From the NCBI RefSeq assembly GCF_017875235.1, contig NZ_JAGGMI010000023.1:1-41415 (forward strand): a stretch of 41,415 nucleotides of DNA, read 5' to 3'. Under the pieces are notes generated by a model. It ran no database searches, was not told the DNA's origin, and saw only the letters and a list, made by a program, of their open reading frames with translations. This DNA is from Asticcacaulis solisilvae. Lineage in GTDB: Bacteria > Pseudomonadota > Alphaproteobacteria > Caulobacterales > Caulobacteraceae. Made by a program: the position numbers and the translations under genes. Positions 8,202-17,116 of this stretch are shown one piece after another (the stretch's first letter is position 1; every line of letters begins with the position of its first letter).

Positions 8202-8962
8202 TGGGTCAGAAAGCCAATCCGATCGGCCTGCGCCTCGGCATCAACCGTACCTGGGACTCGCGCTGGTTCGCGGCCCGTACGGAATACGCCAAGCTGCTGC
8301 ACCAGGACCTGAAGATCCGCAAGGAACTGAAGGAAAAGCTGAACGCCGCCGGCGTCAGCCGCATCATCATCGAGCGTCCGCACAAGAAGTGCCGCATCAC
8401 CATCTACGCCGCCCGTCCGGGCGTCGTGATCGGCAAGAAGGGCGCCGACATCGACAAGCTCCGCAAGGACGTGTCGCGCCTGACCGAAGGTGAAGTGTTC
8501 CTGAACCTGGTCGAAGTCCGCAAGCCGGAAGTCGACGCGCAACTGGTCGCCGAATCGATCACTCAGCAGCTGGAGCGCCGCGTGGCCTTCCGCCGCGCCA
8601 TGAAGCGTTCGATCCAGTCGGCCATGCGTCTGGGCGCCAAGGGCATCCGCATGAACCTGTCGGGCCGTCTCGGCGGCGCCGAAATCGCCCGTATGGAATG
8701 GTACCGCGAAGGCCGCGTGCCTCTGCATACCCTGCGCGCCGACATCGACATGGGCTTCGCCGAAGCCCTGACCACCTACGGCATCATCGGTGTCAAGGTG
8801 TGGATCTTCAAGGGCGAAGTCCTTGAGCACGATCCGATGGCCCAGGACAAGCGCTGGAGCCAGGAAGCTTCGGGCCCGTCGTCGAGCGAGCGCCCCGAGC
8901 GTTCCGAGCGCGGCGATCGTAACAACCGCGGCCCGCGCCGCGACCGTAACAAGGAGGCCTAA
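8201..8962 (+). CDS. rpsC: 30S ribosomal protein S3 (uS3)
   Basis: S3 has 253 residues. The KH RNA-binding domain carries the GxxG loop in [15 protein letters not shown] (about 75-90), and the [22 protein letters not shown] segment marks the C-terminal domain. The last 35 residues are a low-complexity Ser/Arg/Glu/Asn tail, variable in alphaproteobacteria. S3 forms part of the mRNA entry channel and helicase. AGGAGG lies 7 nt before the ATG. Confidence 0.97.
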   Translation: MGQKANPIGLRLGINRTWDSRWFAARTEYAKLLHQDLKIRKELKEKLNAAGVSRIIIERPHKKCRITIYAARPGVVIGKKGADIDKLRKDVSRLTEGEVFLNLVEVRKPEVDAQLVAESITQQLERRVAFRRAMKRSIQSAMRLGAKGIRMNLSGRLGGAEIARMEWYREGRVPLHTLRADIDMGFAEALTTYGIIGVKVWIFKGEVLEHDPMAQDKRWSQEASGPSSSERPERSERGDRNNRGPRRDRNKEA

Positions 8963-8965
8963 GCC

Positions 8966-9400
8966 ATGATGCTTCCTAAGCGCACAAAGTACCGCAAGGC
9001 GTTCAAGGGCCGCATCCACGGCAATGCCAAGGGTGGCTATACGCTCAACTTCGGTTCGTACGGTCTGAAGACCGTCGAGCCCGAGCGTCTGACCGCCCGT
9101 CAGATCGAAGCCGCCCGCCGCGCCATCACCCGCCAGATGAAGCGTCAAGGCCGCGTCTGGATCCGTATCTTCCCGGATCTGCCCGTCACGGGCAAGCCGG
9201 CCGAAGTCCGCATGGGTTCGGGCAAGGGTGCGGTTGATTACTGGGCCGCCCGCGTGGCCCCGGGCCGTATCCTGTTTGAAATCGACGGCGTGCCGGACGA
9301 CATCGCGCGTGAAGCGCTGCGTCTGGGCGCTGCGAAGCTGCCGGTCTCCACCCGCGTCGTGACCCGTCTCGACGCCGGCGTTGCCGCCGCTGCGGAGTAA
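8966..9400 (+). CDS. rplP: 50S ribosomal protein L16 (uL16)
   Basis: L16 has 144 residues if the first of two adjacent ATGs is used. The second (8969) gives [15 protein letters not shown], nearer the family norm. AGGAGG at 8952-8957 could serve either. The [20 protein letters not shown] and [14 protein letters not shown] motifs are classic. L16 organises the A-site side of the 50S subunit and is among the last proteins to join during assembly. Confidence 0.97.
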   Translation: MMLPKRTKYRKAFKGRIHGNAKGGYTLNFGSYGLKTVEPERLTARQIEAARRAITRQMKRQGRVWIRIFPDLPVTGKPAEVRMGSGKGAVDYWAARVAPGRILFEIDGVPDDIAREALRLGAAKLPVSTRVVTRLDAGVAAAAE

Positions 9401-9405
9401 TTGAG

Positions 9406-9612
9406 ATGACCAAGATCGCTGATCTGCGCAGCAAGACAACCGACCAGCTGCACGAAGAACTCCTGAGCCTGAAGAAGGAGCAGTTCAACCTGCGCTTCCA
9501 GAAGGCGACGGGCCAGTTCGAAAAGACCCACCGCGTCAACGAGATCCGCAAGGATATCGCCCGCATCCAGACCCTGCTGACGGCTCAAAAGGCCGCGGCG
9601 AAGTCTGCCTAA
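9406..9612 (+). CDS. rpmC: 50S ribosomal protein L29 (uL29)
   Basis: L29 has 68 residues and forms a two-helix coiled coil. Conserved [20 protein letters not shown] is followed by [16 protein letters not shown]. It neighbours L23 at the tunnel exit. GGAG lies 8 nt upstream of the ATG, and 12 nt separate it from rpsQ. Confidence 0.96.
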   Translation: MTKIADLRSKTTDQLHEELLSLKKEQFNLRFQKATGQFEKTHRVNEIRKDIARIQTLLTAQKAAAKSA

Positions 9613-9624
9613 GAGGATTAGACC

Positions 9625-9861
9625 ATGCCCAAACGCATTCTTGAAGGTCTGGTTGTTTCCGATAAGGGCGACAAGACCGTGGTTGTGAAGGTGGAGCGCA
9701 CGATCCTGCACCCCGTTCTGAAGAAGACGGTGCGTCAGTCGAAGCGCTATCACGCTCACGATGAAAACAATACCTACAAGACCGGCGAAACCATTCGTAT
9801 CATCGAATGCGCGCCCAAGTCGAAGCTGAAAACGTGGGAAGTCCTCCCGCGCGAAGCGTGA
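9625..9861 (+). CDS. rpsQ: 30S ribosomal protein S17 (uS17)
   Basis: S17 has 78 residues and an OB-fold. [21 protein letters not shown] and the [20 protein letters not shown] segment are typical, as is the [13 protein letters not shown] end. S17 is an early binder to the 5' domain of 16S rRNA. AAGAGGA precedes the start. Confidence 0.96.
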   Translation: MPKRILEGLVVSDKGDKTVVVKVERTILHPVLKKTVRQSKRYHAHDENNTYKTGETIRIIECAPKSKLKTWEVLPREA

Positions 9862-9878
9862 AACCAGGAGTTTAAGTC

Positions 9879-10247
9879 ATGATTCAGATGCAAACTAACC
9901 TGGATGTCGCCGACAACTCTGGCGCGCGCCGGGTCATGTGCATCAAGGTGCTGGGCGGCTCGAAGCGCCGCTACGCCTCGGTGGGCGACCTGATCGTCGT
10001 TTCGGTCAAGGAAGCCATTCCGCGCGGCCGCGTGAAGAAGGGTGACGTCCTGCGCGCCATCGTCGTTCGCACGTCCAAGGACATCCAGCGTAAGGACGGT
10101 TCGGTGATCCGTTTCGACACCAACGCCGCCGTTATCGTCAACAAGTCGAGCGAGCCGATCGGCACGCGTATCTTCGGGCCGGTCCCGCGCGAGCTTCGCG
10201 CCAAGAACCACATGAAGATCATCTCGCTGGCTCCGGAGGTCATCTAA
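9879..10247 (+). CDS. rplN: 50S ribosomal protein L14 (uL14)
   Basis: L14 has 122 residues, the near-universal length. [20 protein letters not shown] is an almost invariant start, and [20 protein letters not shown] marks the C-terminal part. It forms bridges B5/B8 and contacts L19. Its TAA is immediately followed by the rplX ATG with no gap, so coupling is likely. Confidence 0.97.
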   Translation: MIQMQTNLDVADNSGARRVMCIKVLGGSKRRYASVGDLIVVSVKEAIPRGRVKKGDVLRAIVVRTSKDIQRKDGSVIRFDTNAAVIVNKSSEPIGTRIFGPVPRELRAKNHMKIISLAPEVI

Positions 10248-10562
10248 ATGTCTGCCAAGATTAAGAAGGGCGACAGCGTCGTCGTCCTGACCGGCAAGGA
10301 CAAGGGCCGCAGCGGCACCGTTCTGAAGGTCCTTCCCGAAGACAACCGCGTGGTTGTCCAGGGCATCAACATGGTCCAGCGCCATACCCGTCCGTCGCAG
10401 TCGAACCCGAACGGCGGCATCGTCAACAAGGAAGCGTCGTTGCACATTTCCAACGTCGCCCACGTCGATTCGAACGGCAAGCCGACCCGCGTCGGTTTCA
10501 AGATCGAAGGCGAGAAGAAGGTCCGCGTTGCCAAGACGACCGGAGATGTCATCAATGGCTGA
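10248..10562 (+). CDS. rplX: 50S ribosomal protein L24 (uL24)
   Basis: L24 has 104 residues. The KOW motif is [20 protein letters not shown] at the N-terminus. Conserved [18 protein letters not shown] and [10 protein letters not shown] follow. L24 is one of the two assembly initiators of the 50S subunit. The last 8 bases overlap the start of rplE. Confidence 0.97.
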   Translation: MSAKIKKGDSVVVLTGKDKGRSGTVLKVLPEDNRVVVQGINMVQRHTRPSQSNPNGGIVNKEASLHISNVAHVDSNGKPTRVGFKIEGEKKVRVAKTTGDVING

Positions 10563-11109
10563 TACCTATACCCCGCGCCTCAAGTCGGTTTACCTGGACA
10601 CGATCCGGGCCGCCCTGAAGGAAGAGTTCGGCTACACGAACGAAATGCAGGTCCCCAAGCTCGACAAGATCGTCGTGAACATGGGTATCGGTGAAGCGAC
10701 TGCCGACTCCAAGAAGGTCCAGGCGGCCATCAAGGACCTGGCGGCCATCACCGGCCAGAAGCCGGCTCCGACGCGCGCCCGCAAATCCATCGCCGGCTTC
10801 AAGCTGCGCGAAGGCATGGTGGTTGGCGCCAAGGTGACGCTTCGCAAGGAACGTATGTACGAATTCCTCGACCGTCTGATCACGATCGCGCTGCCGCGCG
10901 TGAAGGATTTCCGCGGTCTGAACGGCAACTCCTTCGACGGCCGTGGGAACTACGCCATGGGTCTGAAGGAACACATCGTTTTCCCGGAAATCAACTACGA
11001 CCAGATCGATCAGATGTGGGGCATGGACATCGTTGTCTGCACCACGGCCACGAGTGACAAGGAAGCCAAGGCGCTTCTGAAGCACTTCCAGTTCCCGTTC
11101 ACCTCGTAA
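10555..11109 (+). CDS. rplE: 50S ribosomal protein L5 (uL5)
   Basis: L5 has 184 residues from ATG 10555 ([18 protein letters not shown]). GGAG lies 9 nt upstream and the gene overlaps rplX by 8 bp. An open frame reaching further upstream is only rplX read in another frame. [33 protein letters not shown] and [19 protein letters not shown] are diagnostic. It binds 5S rRNA and bridge B1b. In E. coli the S8 repressor acts at the rplE start; no equivalent structure was identified here. Confidence 0.97.
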   Translation: MADTYTPRLKSVYLDTIRAALKEEFGYTNEMQVPKLDKIVVNMGIGEATADSKKVQAAIKDLAAITGQKPAPTRARKSIAGFKLREGMVVGAKVTLRKERMYEFLDRLITIALPRVKDFRGLNGNSFDGRGNYAMGLKEHIVFPEINYDQIDQMWGMDIVVCTTATSDKEAKALLKHFQFPFTS

Positions 11110-11127
11110 GGCGGGAGAGAGACACAA

Positions 11128-11433
11128 ATGGCAAAGAAATCCGCAGTCAACCGCAATGAGATGGTCAAGAAGCTGGTCGCGCAATACGCTGCCAAGCGCG
11201 AGGCCCTCAAGGCGACCGCCAATGACGAAAGCCTGCCGCTCGAGGAGCGTTTCGAAGCGCGCCTGAAGCTGGCCAAGCTGCCGCGCAACTCGAACCCGAC
11301 GCGCATCCGCAATCGCTGCGAACTGACGGGCCGTCCGCGCGCCTTCTATCGCAAGATGAAGATCAGCCGTATCGCCCTGCGCAAGCTTGGCAACGAAGGC
11401 CAGATTCCTGGCCTGACCAAGGCCAGCTGGTAA
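11128..11433 (+). CDS. rpsN: 30S ribosomal protein S14 (uS14), zinc-independent form
   Basis: S14 has 101 residues, the long form without the CxxC pairs of the 61-residue zinc-binding version. [20 protein letters not shown] and the [11 protein letters not shown] terminus are the hallmark. Only one cysteine is seen, so no zinc ribbon is possible. It lies in the 30S head and stabilises late assembly. Confidence 0.97.
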   Translation: MAKKSAVNRNEMVKKLVAQYAAKREALKATANDESLPLEERFEARLKLAKLPRNSNPTRIRNRCELTGRPRAFYRKMKISRIALRKLGNEGQIPGLTKASW

Positions 11434-11449
11434 GGGAAGGGGACCACAC

Positions 11450-11848
11450 ATGTTCGTCAATGATCCTCTCAGCGATATGATCGCCCGCATCAAGAACGCC
11501 GCCATGCGCCAGCGTTCGAAGGTGCTGACCCCCGCTTCCAAGCTGCGCGCCCGCGTGCTCGACGTCCTCAAGGACGAAGGCTATATCCGCGGTTACGAAG
11601 TGCTCGAACAGCCGGGTGAATTCCCGCAGTTCGAAATCGAGCTGAAGTATTTCGACGGTCAGCCGGTCATCGCGGAAATCGCCCGCGTGTCCAAGCCCGG
11701 CCGCCGCGTCTATTCGTCGATCAAGGACCTGAAGCCGATCAAGAACGGCCTCGGGATCTCGATCCTGTCGACGCCCAAGGGCGTCATGTCTGACACTGCC
11801 GCCCGCGAAGCTAACGTCGGTGGCGAAGTTCTCTGCCGCGTCTACTAA
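11450..11848 (+). CDS. rpsH: 30S ribosomal protein S8 (uS8)
   Basis: S8 has 132 residues and begins [20 protein letters not shown]. The RNA-binding C-terminal half contains [16 protein letters not shown] and the GGEVLCRVY end. It binds helix 21 of 16S rRNA and, in E. coli, represses the spc operon. A 46-nt gap, longer than its neighbours, precedes rplF. Confidence 0.97.
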   Translation: MFVNDPLSDMIARIKNAAMRQRSKVLTPASKLRARVLDVLKDEGYIRGYEVLEQPGEFPQFEIELKYFDGQPVIAEIARVSKPGRRVYSSIKDLKPIKNGLGISILSTPKGVMSDTAAREANVGGEVLCRVY

Positions 11849-11894
11849 GTCGTAGACGTGGTTCGAGGACACTTAAGGCACAAAAGGTTTTAAA

Positions 11895-12428
11895 ATGTCT
11901 CGGATCGGTAAAAAGGCCATTTCTGTCCCGAACGGCGTGAACATCACGCTGGCGGGTCAGGACGTGACCGTAAAGGGCCCCAAGGGCCAGCTGAACTGGA
12001 AGGTCGTCGAGGAAATCGAAGTCCGCCAGGAAGGCAATGTCCTGCACATCTCGCCGCGCGGCGAGACGCAGCGTCACAAGGCCATGTGGGGCCTGTCGCG
12101 CACCCTGATCGCCAATATGGTGAAGGGCGTGACCGAAGGCTACGAAGTGACCCTGGAAATGGTCGGCGTCGGTTACCGCGCCGCCATGCAAGGACAAAAG
12201 CTTGAGCTGTCGCTCGGCTTCTCGCACCCGGTCGTCCTCGATCCGCCCGCCGGCATCAAGTTCGAAGTGCCGAAGCAGACCGAAATCAAGATCGTCGGCA
12301 TCGACAAGCAGGCTGTCGGCGAAATGGCCGCCAAGGTCCGCAAGATCCGTCCGCCCGAGCCTTACAAGGGCAAGGGTGTCAAGTACGCCGGCGAAAAGGT
12401 TCGCCGCAAGGAAGGCAAGAAGAAGTAA
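11895..12428 (+). CDS. rplF: 50S ribosomal protein L6 (uL6)
   Basis: L6 has 177 residues and two tandem copies of the same alpha/beta fold. [19 protein letters not shown] opens it, and the C-terminal signature is [20 protein letters not shown]. It sits near the factor-binding region at the base of the L7/L12 stalk. AAGG lies shortly before the ATG, in an A-rich leader. Confidence 0.97.
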   Translation: MSRIGKKAISVPNGVNITLAGQDVTVKGPKGQLNWKVVEEIEVRQEGNVLHISPRGETQRHKAMWGLSRTLIANMVKGVTEGYEVTLEMVGVGYRAAMQGQKLELSLGFSHPVVLDPPAGIKFEVPKQTEIKIVGIDKQAVGEMAAKVRKIRPPEPYKGKGVKYAGEKVRRKEGKKK

Positions 12429-12431
12429 GTC

Positions 12432-12785
12432 ATGGCTCTGTCTCCTCGTCAGCAAATGGCTCGCCGCGCGCAACGCAATCGTACGCGCCTGAAGAGCCTC
12501 GCCAACGGCCGCCTGCGTTTGTCGGTGTTCCGTTCGGACAAGAACATCTATGCCCAGATCATCGACGACGCCAACGGCGTCACCGTGGTCGCCGCTTCGT
12601 CGCTGGAAGGCGACAAGAAGCAGGGCTCCAACCAGGCTGCCGCTTCGGAAGTGGGCAAGCTGGTCGCTCAGCGCGCTATCGAAAAGGGCGTCAAGGACGT
12701 CGTCTTCGATCGCGGCGGCTACATCTATCACGGCCGCATCAAGGCGCTGGCGGAAGCCGCGCGTGAAGCCGGTCTCAACTTCTAA
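12432..12785 (+). CDS. rplR: 50S ribosomal protein L18 (uL18)
   Basis: L18 has 117 residues. The basic N-terminus ([16 protein letters not shown]) and the [18 protein letters not shown] core are followed by [19 protein letters not shown] and a GLNF end. It binds 5S rRNA together with L5. Three bases separate it from rplF. Confidence 0.97.
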   Translation: MALSPRQQMARRAQRNRTRLKSLANGRLRLSVFRSDKNIYAQIIDDANGVTVVAASSLEGDKKQGSNQAAASEVGKLVAQRAIEKGVKDVVFDRGGYIYHGRIKALAEAAREAGLNF

Positions 12786-12796
12786 AGGTAATCCTC

Positions 12797-13372
12797 ATGG
12801 CACGTCCAAGTGAAAACCGCGGTGAACGCCGCGATCGTACCGAGGAACCCTCGGAATTCGTTGAAAAGCTCGTCGCGATCAACCGCGTCGCCGCAACCGT
12901 CAAGGGCGGCCGCCGCTTCTCGTTCGCCGCTCTGATGGTCGTTGGCGACCAGAAGGGCCGCGTCGGCTACGGTCATGGCAAGGCACGCGAAGTGCCGGAA
13001 GCCATCCGCAAGGCGACGGAAGAAGCCAAGAAGTCGCTGATCCGCGTTCCGCTGCGGGAATCGCGCACGCTGCACCACGACGGCTATGGCCGGTGGGGCG
13101 CGGGCAAGATCCAGATGCGCGCTGCCCCTCCGGGCACGGGCGTCATCGCCGGCGGTCCGATGCGCGCCGTTCTCGAAACCCTGGGTGTTTCGGACGTCGT
13201 CGCCAAGTCGCTCGGCTCGTCCAACCCGTACAACATGGTGCGCGCCACGTTTGAAGCGCTGAAGGTGCAGTCTTCGCCCCGTCAGATCGCCTCCAAGCGC
13301 GGCAAGAAGGTCGCCGACCTGCTGAAGAGCCGCAATGACGGCGCTTCGTCGCCCGAAGCTCTGGAGGGCTAA
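12797..13372 (+). CDS. rpsE: 30S ribosomal protein S5 (uS5)
   Basis: S5 has 191 residues. The loop [20 protein letters not shown] is where spectinomycin-resistance changes occur in E. coli, and [17 protein letters not shown] follows. The N-terminus is a charged Arg/Glu extension. S5 lines the mRNA entry channel and affects decoding accuracy. Its stop is 3 nt before rpmD. Confidence 0.97.
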   Translation: MARPSENRGERRDRTEEPSEFVEKLVAINRVAATVKGGRRFSFAALMVVGDQKGRVGYGHGKAREVPEAIRKATEEAKKSLIRVPLRESRTLHHDGYGRWGAGKIQMRAAPPGTGVIAGGPMRAVLETLGVSDVVAKSLGSSNPYNMVRATFEALKVQSSPRQIASKRGKKVADLLKSRNDGASSPEALEG

Positions 13373-13375
13373 TCG

Positions 13376-13552
13376 ATGGCTACCATCAAAGTGAAGCAGA
13401 CCGGTTCGCCGATCCGCCGTACCAAGGACCAGCGCGCGACGCTGGCAGGCCTCGGCCTCAACAAGATGGGCCGCGTCTCCGAGCTGGAAGACACCCCGTC
13501 GGTCCGTGGCATGATCGCCAAGGTCCAGCACATGGTGCAGATCGTCGACTAA
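13376..13552 (+). CDS. rpmD: 50S ribosomal protein L30 (uL30)
   Basis: The frame encodes 58 residues and ends QHMVQIVD. It opens [20 protein letters not shown], and [20 protein letters not shown] is the family core. GGAGG lies 9 nt before the ATG and overlaps the end of rpsE. L30 occupies the expected slot between rpsE and rplO. The stop is followed by an unusually long 221-nt gap with two strong hairpins. Confidence 0.95.
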   Translation: MATIKVKQTGSPIRRTKDQRATLAGLGLNKMGRVSELEDTPSVRGMIAKVQHMVQIVD

Positions 13553-13553
13553 A

Positions 13554-13598
13554 GCGATGTGCCGAAAAGTGTTAAGCGGTTTTCGGCTTGAACATCGC
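13554..13598 (+). other. Long bulged hairpin right after rpmD
   Basis: GCGATGT (13554-13560) pairs with ACATCGC (13592-13598), and GCCGAAAA (13561-13568) pairs with TTTTCGGC (13580-13587). Together they form a 15-bp stem with a 4-nt bulge and an 11-nt loop. There is no T-run, so mRNA processing, stabilisation or protein binding is more likely than termination. Confidence 0.55.
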
Positions 13599-13624
13599 GG
13601 CTAAAAAGGCCGACAAAAGTGTTT

Positions 13625-13660
13625 AAGGGCGCGGATATCATCCGCGCCCTTGATTCTTTG
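13625..13660 (+). terminator. Perfect 12-bp hairpin inside the operon, weak terminator
   Basis: AAGGGCGCGGAT (13625-13636) and ATCCGCGCCCTT (13640-13651) pair perfectly around an ATC loop, followed by GATTCTTTG. The U-tract is poor, so partial termination or a processing barrier within the spc operon is the best reading. Confidence 0.5.
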
Positions 13661-13773
13661 AGGGGCGTGCTGTAACAGGCGCGCTTCGTTTGCTTTCGCG
13701 ATGCGGAGGCAGGCAGACATTTCTATTCACGCCGAGTGGGGCTCAAGCCCTGCGCATTCCAAGGAGAAGGCAT

Positions 13774-14256
13774 ATGACCAAGCTGAACGAAATCCGTGAC
13801 AACGAAGGCGCCACCAAGGGCCGTATGCGCGTGGGCCGTGGCCCCGGCTCCGGCAAGGGCAAGACCTCGGGCCGCGGCGTGAAGGGCCAGAAGTCGCGTA
13901 CCGGCGTGTCGCTGCTCGGCTTCGAAGGTGGCCAGATGCCGCTGTACATGCGCATGCCGAAGCGCGGCTTCAACAACCCGTTCGCCCTCAAGCTGGCCGA
14001 AGTCAACCTGTGGCGCCTGCAGGACGCCGTTGACGCGGGCAAGCTCGACGCTTCCAAGCCGGTCGACGGCGCGGCCCTGGTCGCCGCCGGCGTTATCCGC
14101 CGCGAACTGGACGGCGTCCGCGTTCTGGGCGAAGGTGAACTGAAGGCCAAGCTCGACATCACCGTCTGGTCCGCAACGGCTTCGGCCGCGAAGGCCATCG
14201 AAGCCGCCGGCGGCAAGCTGACGCAGCAGCGTCCGGCCAAGACCGCCGAAGCCTGA
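13774..14256 (+). CDS. rplO: 50S ribosomal protein L15 (uL15)
   Basis: L15 has 160 residues from ATG 13774, which follows AAGGAGAAGG. An in-frame extension upstream to 13690 lacks family similarity and is rejected. The Gly/Arg/Lys-rich N-terminus ([20 protein letters not shown]) and [20 protein letters not shown] are diagnostic. It is a late-assembly protein of the 50S core. A 141-nt spacer with no obvious strong structure separates it from secY. Confidence 0.97.
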   Translation: MTKLNEIRDNEGATKGRMRVGRGPGSGKGKTSGRGVKGQKSRTGVSLLGFEGGQMPLYMRMPKRGFNNPFALKLAEVNLWRLQDAVDAGKLDASKPVDGAALVAAGVIRRELDGVRVLGEGELKAKLDITVWSATASAAKAIEAAGGKLTQQRPAKTAEA

Positions 14257-14397
14257 TTGACGTTTTGATGACCATACCCCATATGGGCTGAGGGCCGGGC
14301 AGGGGCGTATCACAGATTCGCCGCCACTTGATGCCGTCTTCCCATGTGGGGGCAGGATGCCGGGCTTAAGTAAGCACGGCTGAATTCGAGGATTTTT

Positions 14398-15780
14398 ATG
14401 GCATCAGCTGCTGAACAATTAGCCGCAAATATGAATTTCGGCGCCTTTGCCAAGGCGACGGACCTGCACAAGCGCCTGCTGTTCACGCTGGGCGCGCTGA
14501 TCGTTTATCGCCTGGGTACCTATATCCCGCTGCCGGGCATCGATTCGGATGCGTTCCGTCAGGCGTTTTCGGGCCAGGCCAACGGCATTTTTGGCATGAT
14601 GAACATGTTTGCCGGCGGTGCCGTCGAACGTATGGCCGTCTTCGCGCTGAACCTGATGCCGTACATTTCGGCGTCGATTATCGTCCAGCTCATGGGCTCG
14701 GTCTATCCGCCCTGGGAAAAGCTCCGCAAGGAGGGCGGCGAGGCGGGCCGTAAGCAGCTCAACCAGTATACCCGCTACCTGACCGTCATCCTGGCGCTGA
14801 TTCAGTCGTTCGGCATCGCCTCGGCCATGTTCCAGAGCGGCATGACCATCGACAAGCAAAACCCGGTCTTCTTTATCGTCACGGCGATGACGACGCTGAC
14901 GGCCGGTACGCTGTTCCTGATGTGGCTGGGTGAGCAGATCACCTCGCGCGGCATCGGCAACGGCTCGTCGATGATCATCTTTGCCGGTATCGTCGCCGTC
15001 CTGCCCAAGACCCTGACCCTGCTCCTGGGCCAGGCGCAGCAGGGCCAGATCGCGCCGTTCGTGCTGCTGCTGCTCCTGCTGGTCCTGGTGGCGACGATCG
15101 TCTTCATCGTCTTCATGGAACGCTCGCAACGCCGCCTGCTGGTGCAGTATCCCAAGCGCCAGGTCGGCAACCGCATGATGGGCGGCGAAAGCTCCTTCAT
15201 GCCGCTTAAGGTCAACACCGCCGGCGTCATCCCGCCGATCTTCGCTTCGTCGCTGCTGCTGATGCCGACCTCAGTCATGGCATTCGTCGGCCAAAACCCG
15301 GACAAGATCCCGTCCTGGCTGAGCTGGCTGCCGTCCCTGTCGGGGCAATTGACCCACGGTCAGCCGCTGTTCATGGCGCTCTACGCCGCCATGATCATCT
15401 TCTTCTGCTTCCTGTATACCTCGCTGGTGTTCAACCCGGACGAAACGGCAGAGAACCTGCGCAAATACGGCGGCTTCCTGCCGGGCATCCGCCCGGGCAA
15501 ACGGACGGCTGAGTATCTTGACTTCGTGCTGACGCGCATCACGGTCATCGGCGCCGCCTATATCACCATCGTCTGCCTTCTGCCGGAAGCGCTGATCGCC
15601 AATCTCGGCAACAGTTTCTATTTCGGCGGCACGTCGATCCTGATCGTCGTGACGGTGACCATGGACACCGTGGCGCAGATTCAGTCGCACCTGCTGGCGC
15701 ACCAGTACGAAGGCCTGATCAAGAAGTCGAAAGCCAGGGGCGCGGCTAAGGCCACCCTGCCGCGCGGAGCCGGCCGATGA
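14398..15780 (+). CDS. secY: Protein translocase subunit SecY
   Basis: SecY has 460 residues, near the 443 of E. coli, and about ten hydrophobic segments are visible. GTYIPLPGIDSD follows the first helix, and NLMPYISASIIVQLM belongs to helix 2, part of the lateral gate. The cytoplasmic loop FMERSQRRLLVQYPKRQVG and the FIRPGKRTAEYLD-like loop (here GIRPGKRTAEYLD), which contact SecA and the ribosome, are also present. It forms the SecYEG channel in the inner membrane. GAGGA precedes the ATG. The stop overlaps the adk start as ATGA. Confidence 0.97.
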   Translation: MASAAEQLAANMNFGAFAKATDLHKRLLFTLGALIVYRLGTYIPLPGIDSDAFRQAFSGQANGIFGMMNMFAGGAVERMAVFALNLMPYISASIIVQLMGSVYPPWEKLRKEGGEAGRKQLNQYTRYLTVILALIQSFGIASAMFQSGMTIDKQNPVFFIVTAMTTLTAGTLFLMWLGEQITSRGIGNGSSMIIFAGIVAVLPKTLTLLLGQAQQGQIAPFVLLLLLLVLVATIVFIVFMERSQRRLLVQYPKRQVGNRMMGGESSFMPLKVNTAGVIPPIFASSLLLMPTSVMAFVGQNPDKIPSWLSWLPSLSGQLTHGQPLFMALYAAMIIFFCFLYTSLVFNPDETAENLRKYGGFLPGIRPGKRTAEYLDFVLTRITVIGAAYITIVCLLPEALIANLGNSFYFGGTSILIVVTVTMDTVAQIQSHLLAHQYEGLIKKSKARGAAKATLPRGAGR

Positions 15781-16337
15781 ATATCATTCTGTTCGGGCCG
15801 CCGGCCGCCGGCAAGGGAACCCAGGCCAAGCTCCTCGTTGAACGCCGGGGCATGGTGCAACTGTCCACCGGCGACATGCTGCGCGCCGCCATCGCCGCCA
15901 AGACCGAGTTGGGCCAGCGCGTCGAAGGCATCATGCAGAGCGGCGGACTGGTCTCCGACGGCATCGTGATCGCCCTGATCGAAGAGAACCTGCCGCGGGC
16001 CGAAGCCGCCGGCGGCGCCATCTTCGACGGCTTCCCGCGCACGGTGGCGCAAGCGGAAGCGCTCGACACCATGCTGGGCGCGCGTGGCGCCATGATCGAT
16101 CGCGTCGTCCGGCTGAAGGTCGATGACGACTCCCTGGTAGATCGTATCGCCAAGCGCTTTGCCGATCAGGGCCGTCCTGACGACAACCCCGAATCCTACA
16201 AGGTGCGCCTGGCGGCCTACAACGCCCAGACCGCGCCGCTTCTGCCCTACTATGCCGCCCAGGGGAAACTCCATGAGGTCGACGGCATGGGACCGGTGGA
16301 CGACATCGCCGCCCGTATCGAGGGCGCGCTGACCTGA
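15777..16337 (+). CDS. adk: Adenylate kinase, short form
   Basis: The enzyme has 186 residues and catalyses ATP + AMP to 2 ADP in the cytosol. The P-loop is GPPAAGKGTQ (residues 7-16). STGDMLRAAI and DGFPRTVAQAEAL bind AMP. The lid is the short type: between RIAKRF and YKVRLAAYN only about eleven residues occur, and there is no zinc-finger lid as in Gram-positive enzymes. The ATG overlaps the secY stop by 4 bp, so the two are translationally coupled. No clear terminator follows, only the palindromic repeat at 16420. Confidence 0.96.
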   Translation: MNIILFGPPAAGKGTQAKLLVERRGMVQLSTGDMLRAAIAAKTELGQRVEGIMQSGGLVSDGIVIALIEENLPRAEAAGGAIFDGFPRTVAQAEALDTMLGARGAMIDRVVRLKVDDDSLVDRIAKRFADQGRPDDNPESYKVRLAAYNAQTAPLLPYYAAQGKLHEVDGMGPVDDIAARIEGALT

Positions 16338-16419
16338 GTTTCGTGCGCCGTCTTAGCTGATGCTGGGGCGGTTACATAAAGGTTGCTGGTTCTTCCAAAC
16401 GTCTTCCTTCAAGGTGTTT

Positions 16420-16510
16420 GGCAAGGCAGACCGGCCGTCCGAGCCCGTGCCCTCAAGAAGCGAAGCGTTAGGGCTTCGCTATGGCGAGGAGCCTCGCGGC
16501 GCTTGAGCGG
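16420..16510 (+). repeat. Palindromic repeat element, short copy (copy A)
   Basis: The outer arms CTCAAG (16452-16457) and CTTGAG (16502-16507) enclose two hairpins: GCGAAGC (16460-16466) with GCTTCGC (16473-16479), and GCGAGG (16484-16489) with CCTCGC (16492-16497). That gives a three-way junction. Its first 74 bases align with the minus strand of lipB at 35793-35867 with about 63 of 75 positions identical, counted by hand. Both copies end in GGCGCTTGAGC. This copy lacks two further hairpins found in lipB and looks internally deleted. Confidence 0.75.
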
Positions 16511-16574
16511 AAATAACAGTGTAAAAAATGTGTGAGAGCATGACATTTCTCTTGCATTTTTCCACGCTGAACCA

Positions 16575-16602
16575 TTGACGGGAGCGAAAACCCTTCTATA
16601 AG
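16575..16602 (+). promoter_or_regulatory. Sigma-70 promoter of the alpha operon (rpsM-rpsK-rpoA-rplQ)
   Basis: TTGACG (16575-16580) is followed 16 bp later by TATAAG (16597-16602), both close to consensus. The predicted start near 16609 gives a leader of about 130 nt that includes the hairpin at 16620-16676. An own promoter fits the 400-nt separation from adk. Confidence 0.7.
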
Positions 16603-16619
16603 GGGCAGCTTCCGCGAAA

Positions 16620-16676
16620 ACACGCGTATGGGCCTCTTCCTCGCCGGGACCGGCAGGGAAGGGGACGCATACGTGT
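16620..16676 (+). promoter_or_regulatory. Long leader hairpin before rpsM
   Basis: ACACG (16620-16624) pairs with CGTGT (16672-16676), TATG (16627-16630) with CATA (16668-16671), CTTCC (16636-16640) with GGAAG (16657-16661), and GCCG (16643-16646) with CGGC (16651-16654). In E. coli, S4 represses the alpha operon through a structured rpsM leader, so this is a candidate protein- or temperature-responsive leader. Here rpsD is not in the operon, so the ligand is open. Confidence 0.45.
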
Positions 16677-16737
16677 CATCTTTCGTATTAAGAAATGCGC
16701 ACCGTTAGCATGGGTGTGCGTTGCAGGAGATCACCTC

Positions 16738-17106
16738 GTGGCCCGTATCGCAGGCGTCAACATACCGACCAACAAGCGCGTTCTGATCGCGCTTCAATAT
16801 ATTCACGGCATCGGCCCCAAGAACGCCGAAGAAATCGTTCAGAAGGTCGGCATCGAAGAGAGCCGCCGCGTCAATCAGCTGACGGACGCCGAAGTGCTGC
16901 AGATCCGCGAAACCATCGACCGTGACTATACGGTCGAGGGCGACCTGCGCCGCGAAGTCTCGATGAACATCAAGCGTCTGATGGACCTGGCTTGCTACCG
17001 CGGCCTGCGTCACCGCAAGGGCCTGCCGGTCCGCGGCCAGCGCACGCACACCAATGCCCGCACGCGCAAGGGCCCGGCGAAGCCGATCGCCGGCAAGAAG
17101 AAGTAA
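16738..17106 (+). CDS. rpsM: 30S ribosomal protein S13 (uS13)
   Basis: S13 has 122 residues and uses a GTG start at 16738, placed by AGGAGA at 16725-16730. A frame-open extension upstream is leader sequence. [20 protein letters not shown], the helix-hairpin-helix [12 protein letters not shown] and the basic end [15 protein letters not shown] are all typical. It contacts the P-site tRNA and S19. The rare start may limit expression. Confidence 0.96.
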   Translation: MARIAGVNIPTNKRVLIALQYIHGIGPKNAEEIVQKVGIEESRRVNQLTDAEVLQIRETIDRDYTVEGDLRREVSMNIKRLMDLACYRGLRHRKGLPVRGQRTHTNARTRKGPAKPIAGKKK

Positions 17107-17116
17107 GGATTAGCCG

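Larger units (their letters stand above)
16338..16737. other. 400-nt gap between adk and rpsM
   Basis: The gap holds, in order, a palindromic repeat element (16420-16510), an AT-richer stretch, a good sigma-70 promoter (16575-16602) and a long hairpin in the resulting leader (16620-16676), all listed separately. I find no gene here. Confidence 0.7.

Noticed and set aside
14257..14397. CCCATATGGG and similar short palindromes before secY as a promoter or terminator
   Set aside because: They are short, without a T-run or spaced -35/-10 boxes. I see nothing convincing in this gap.
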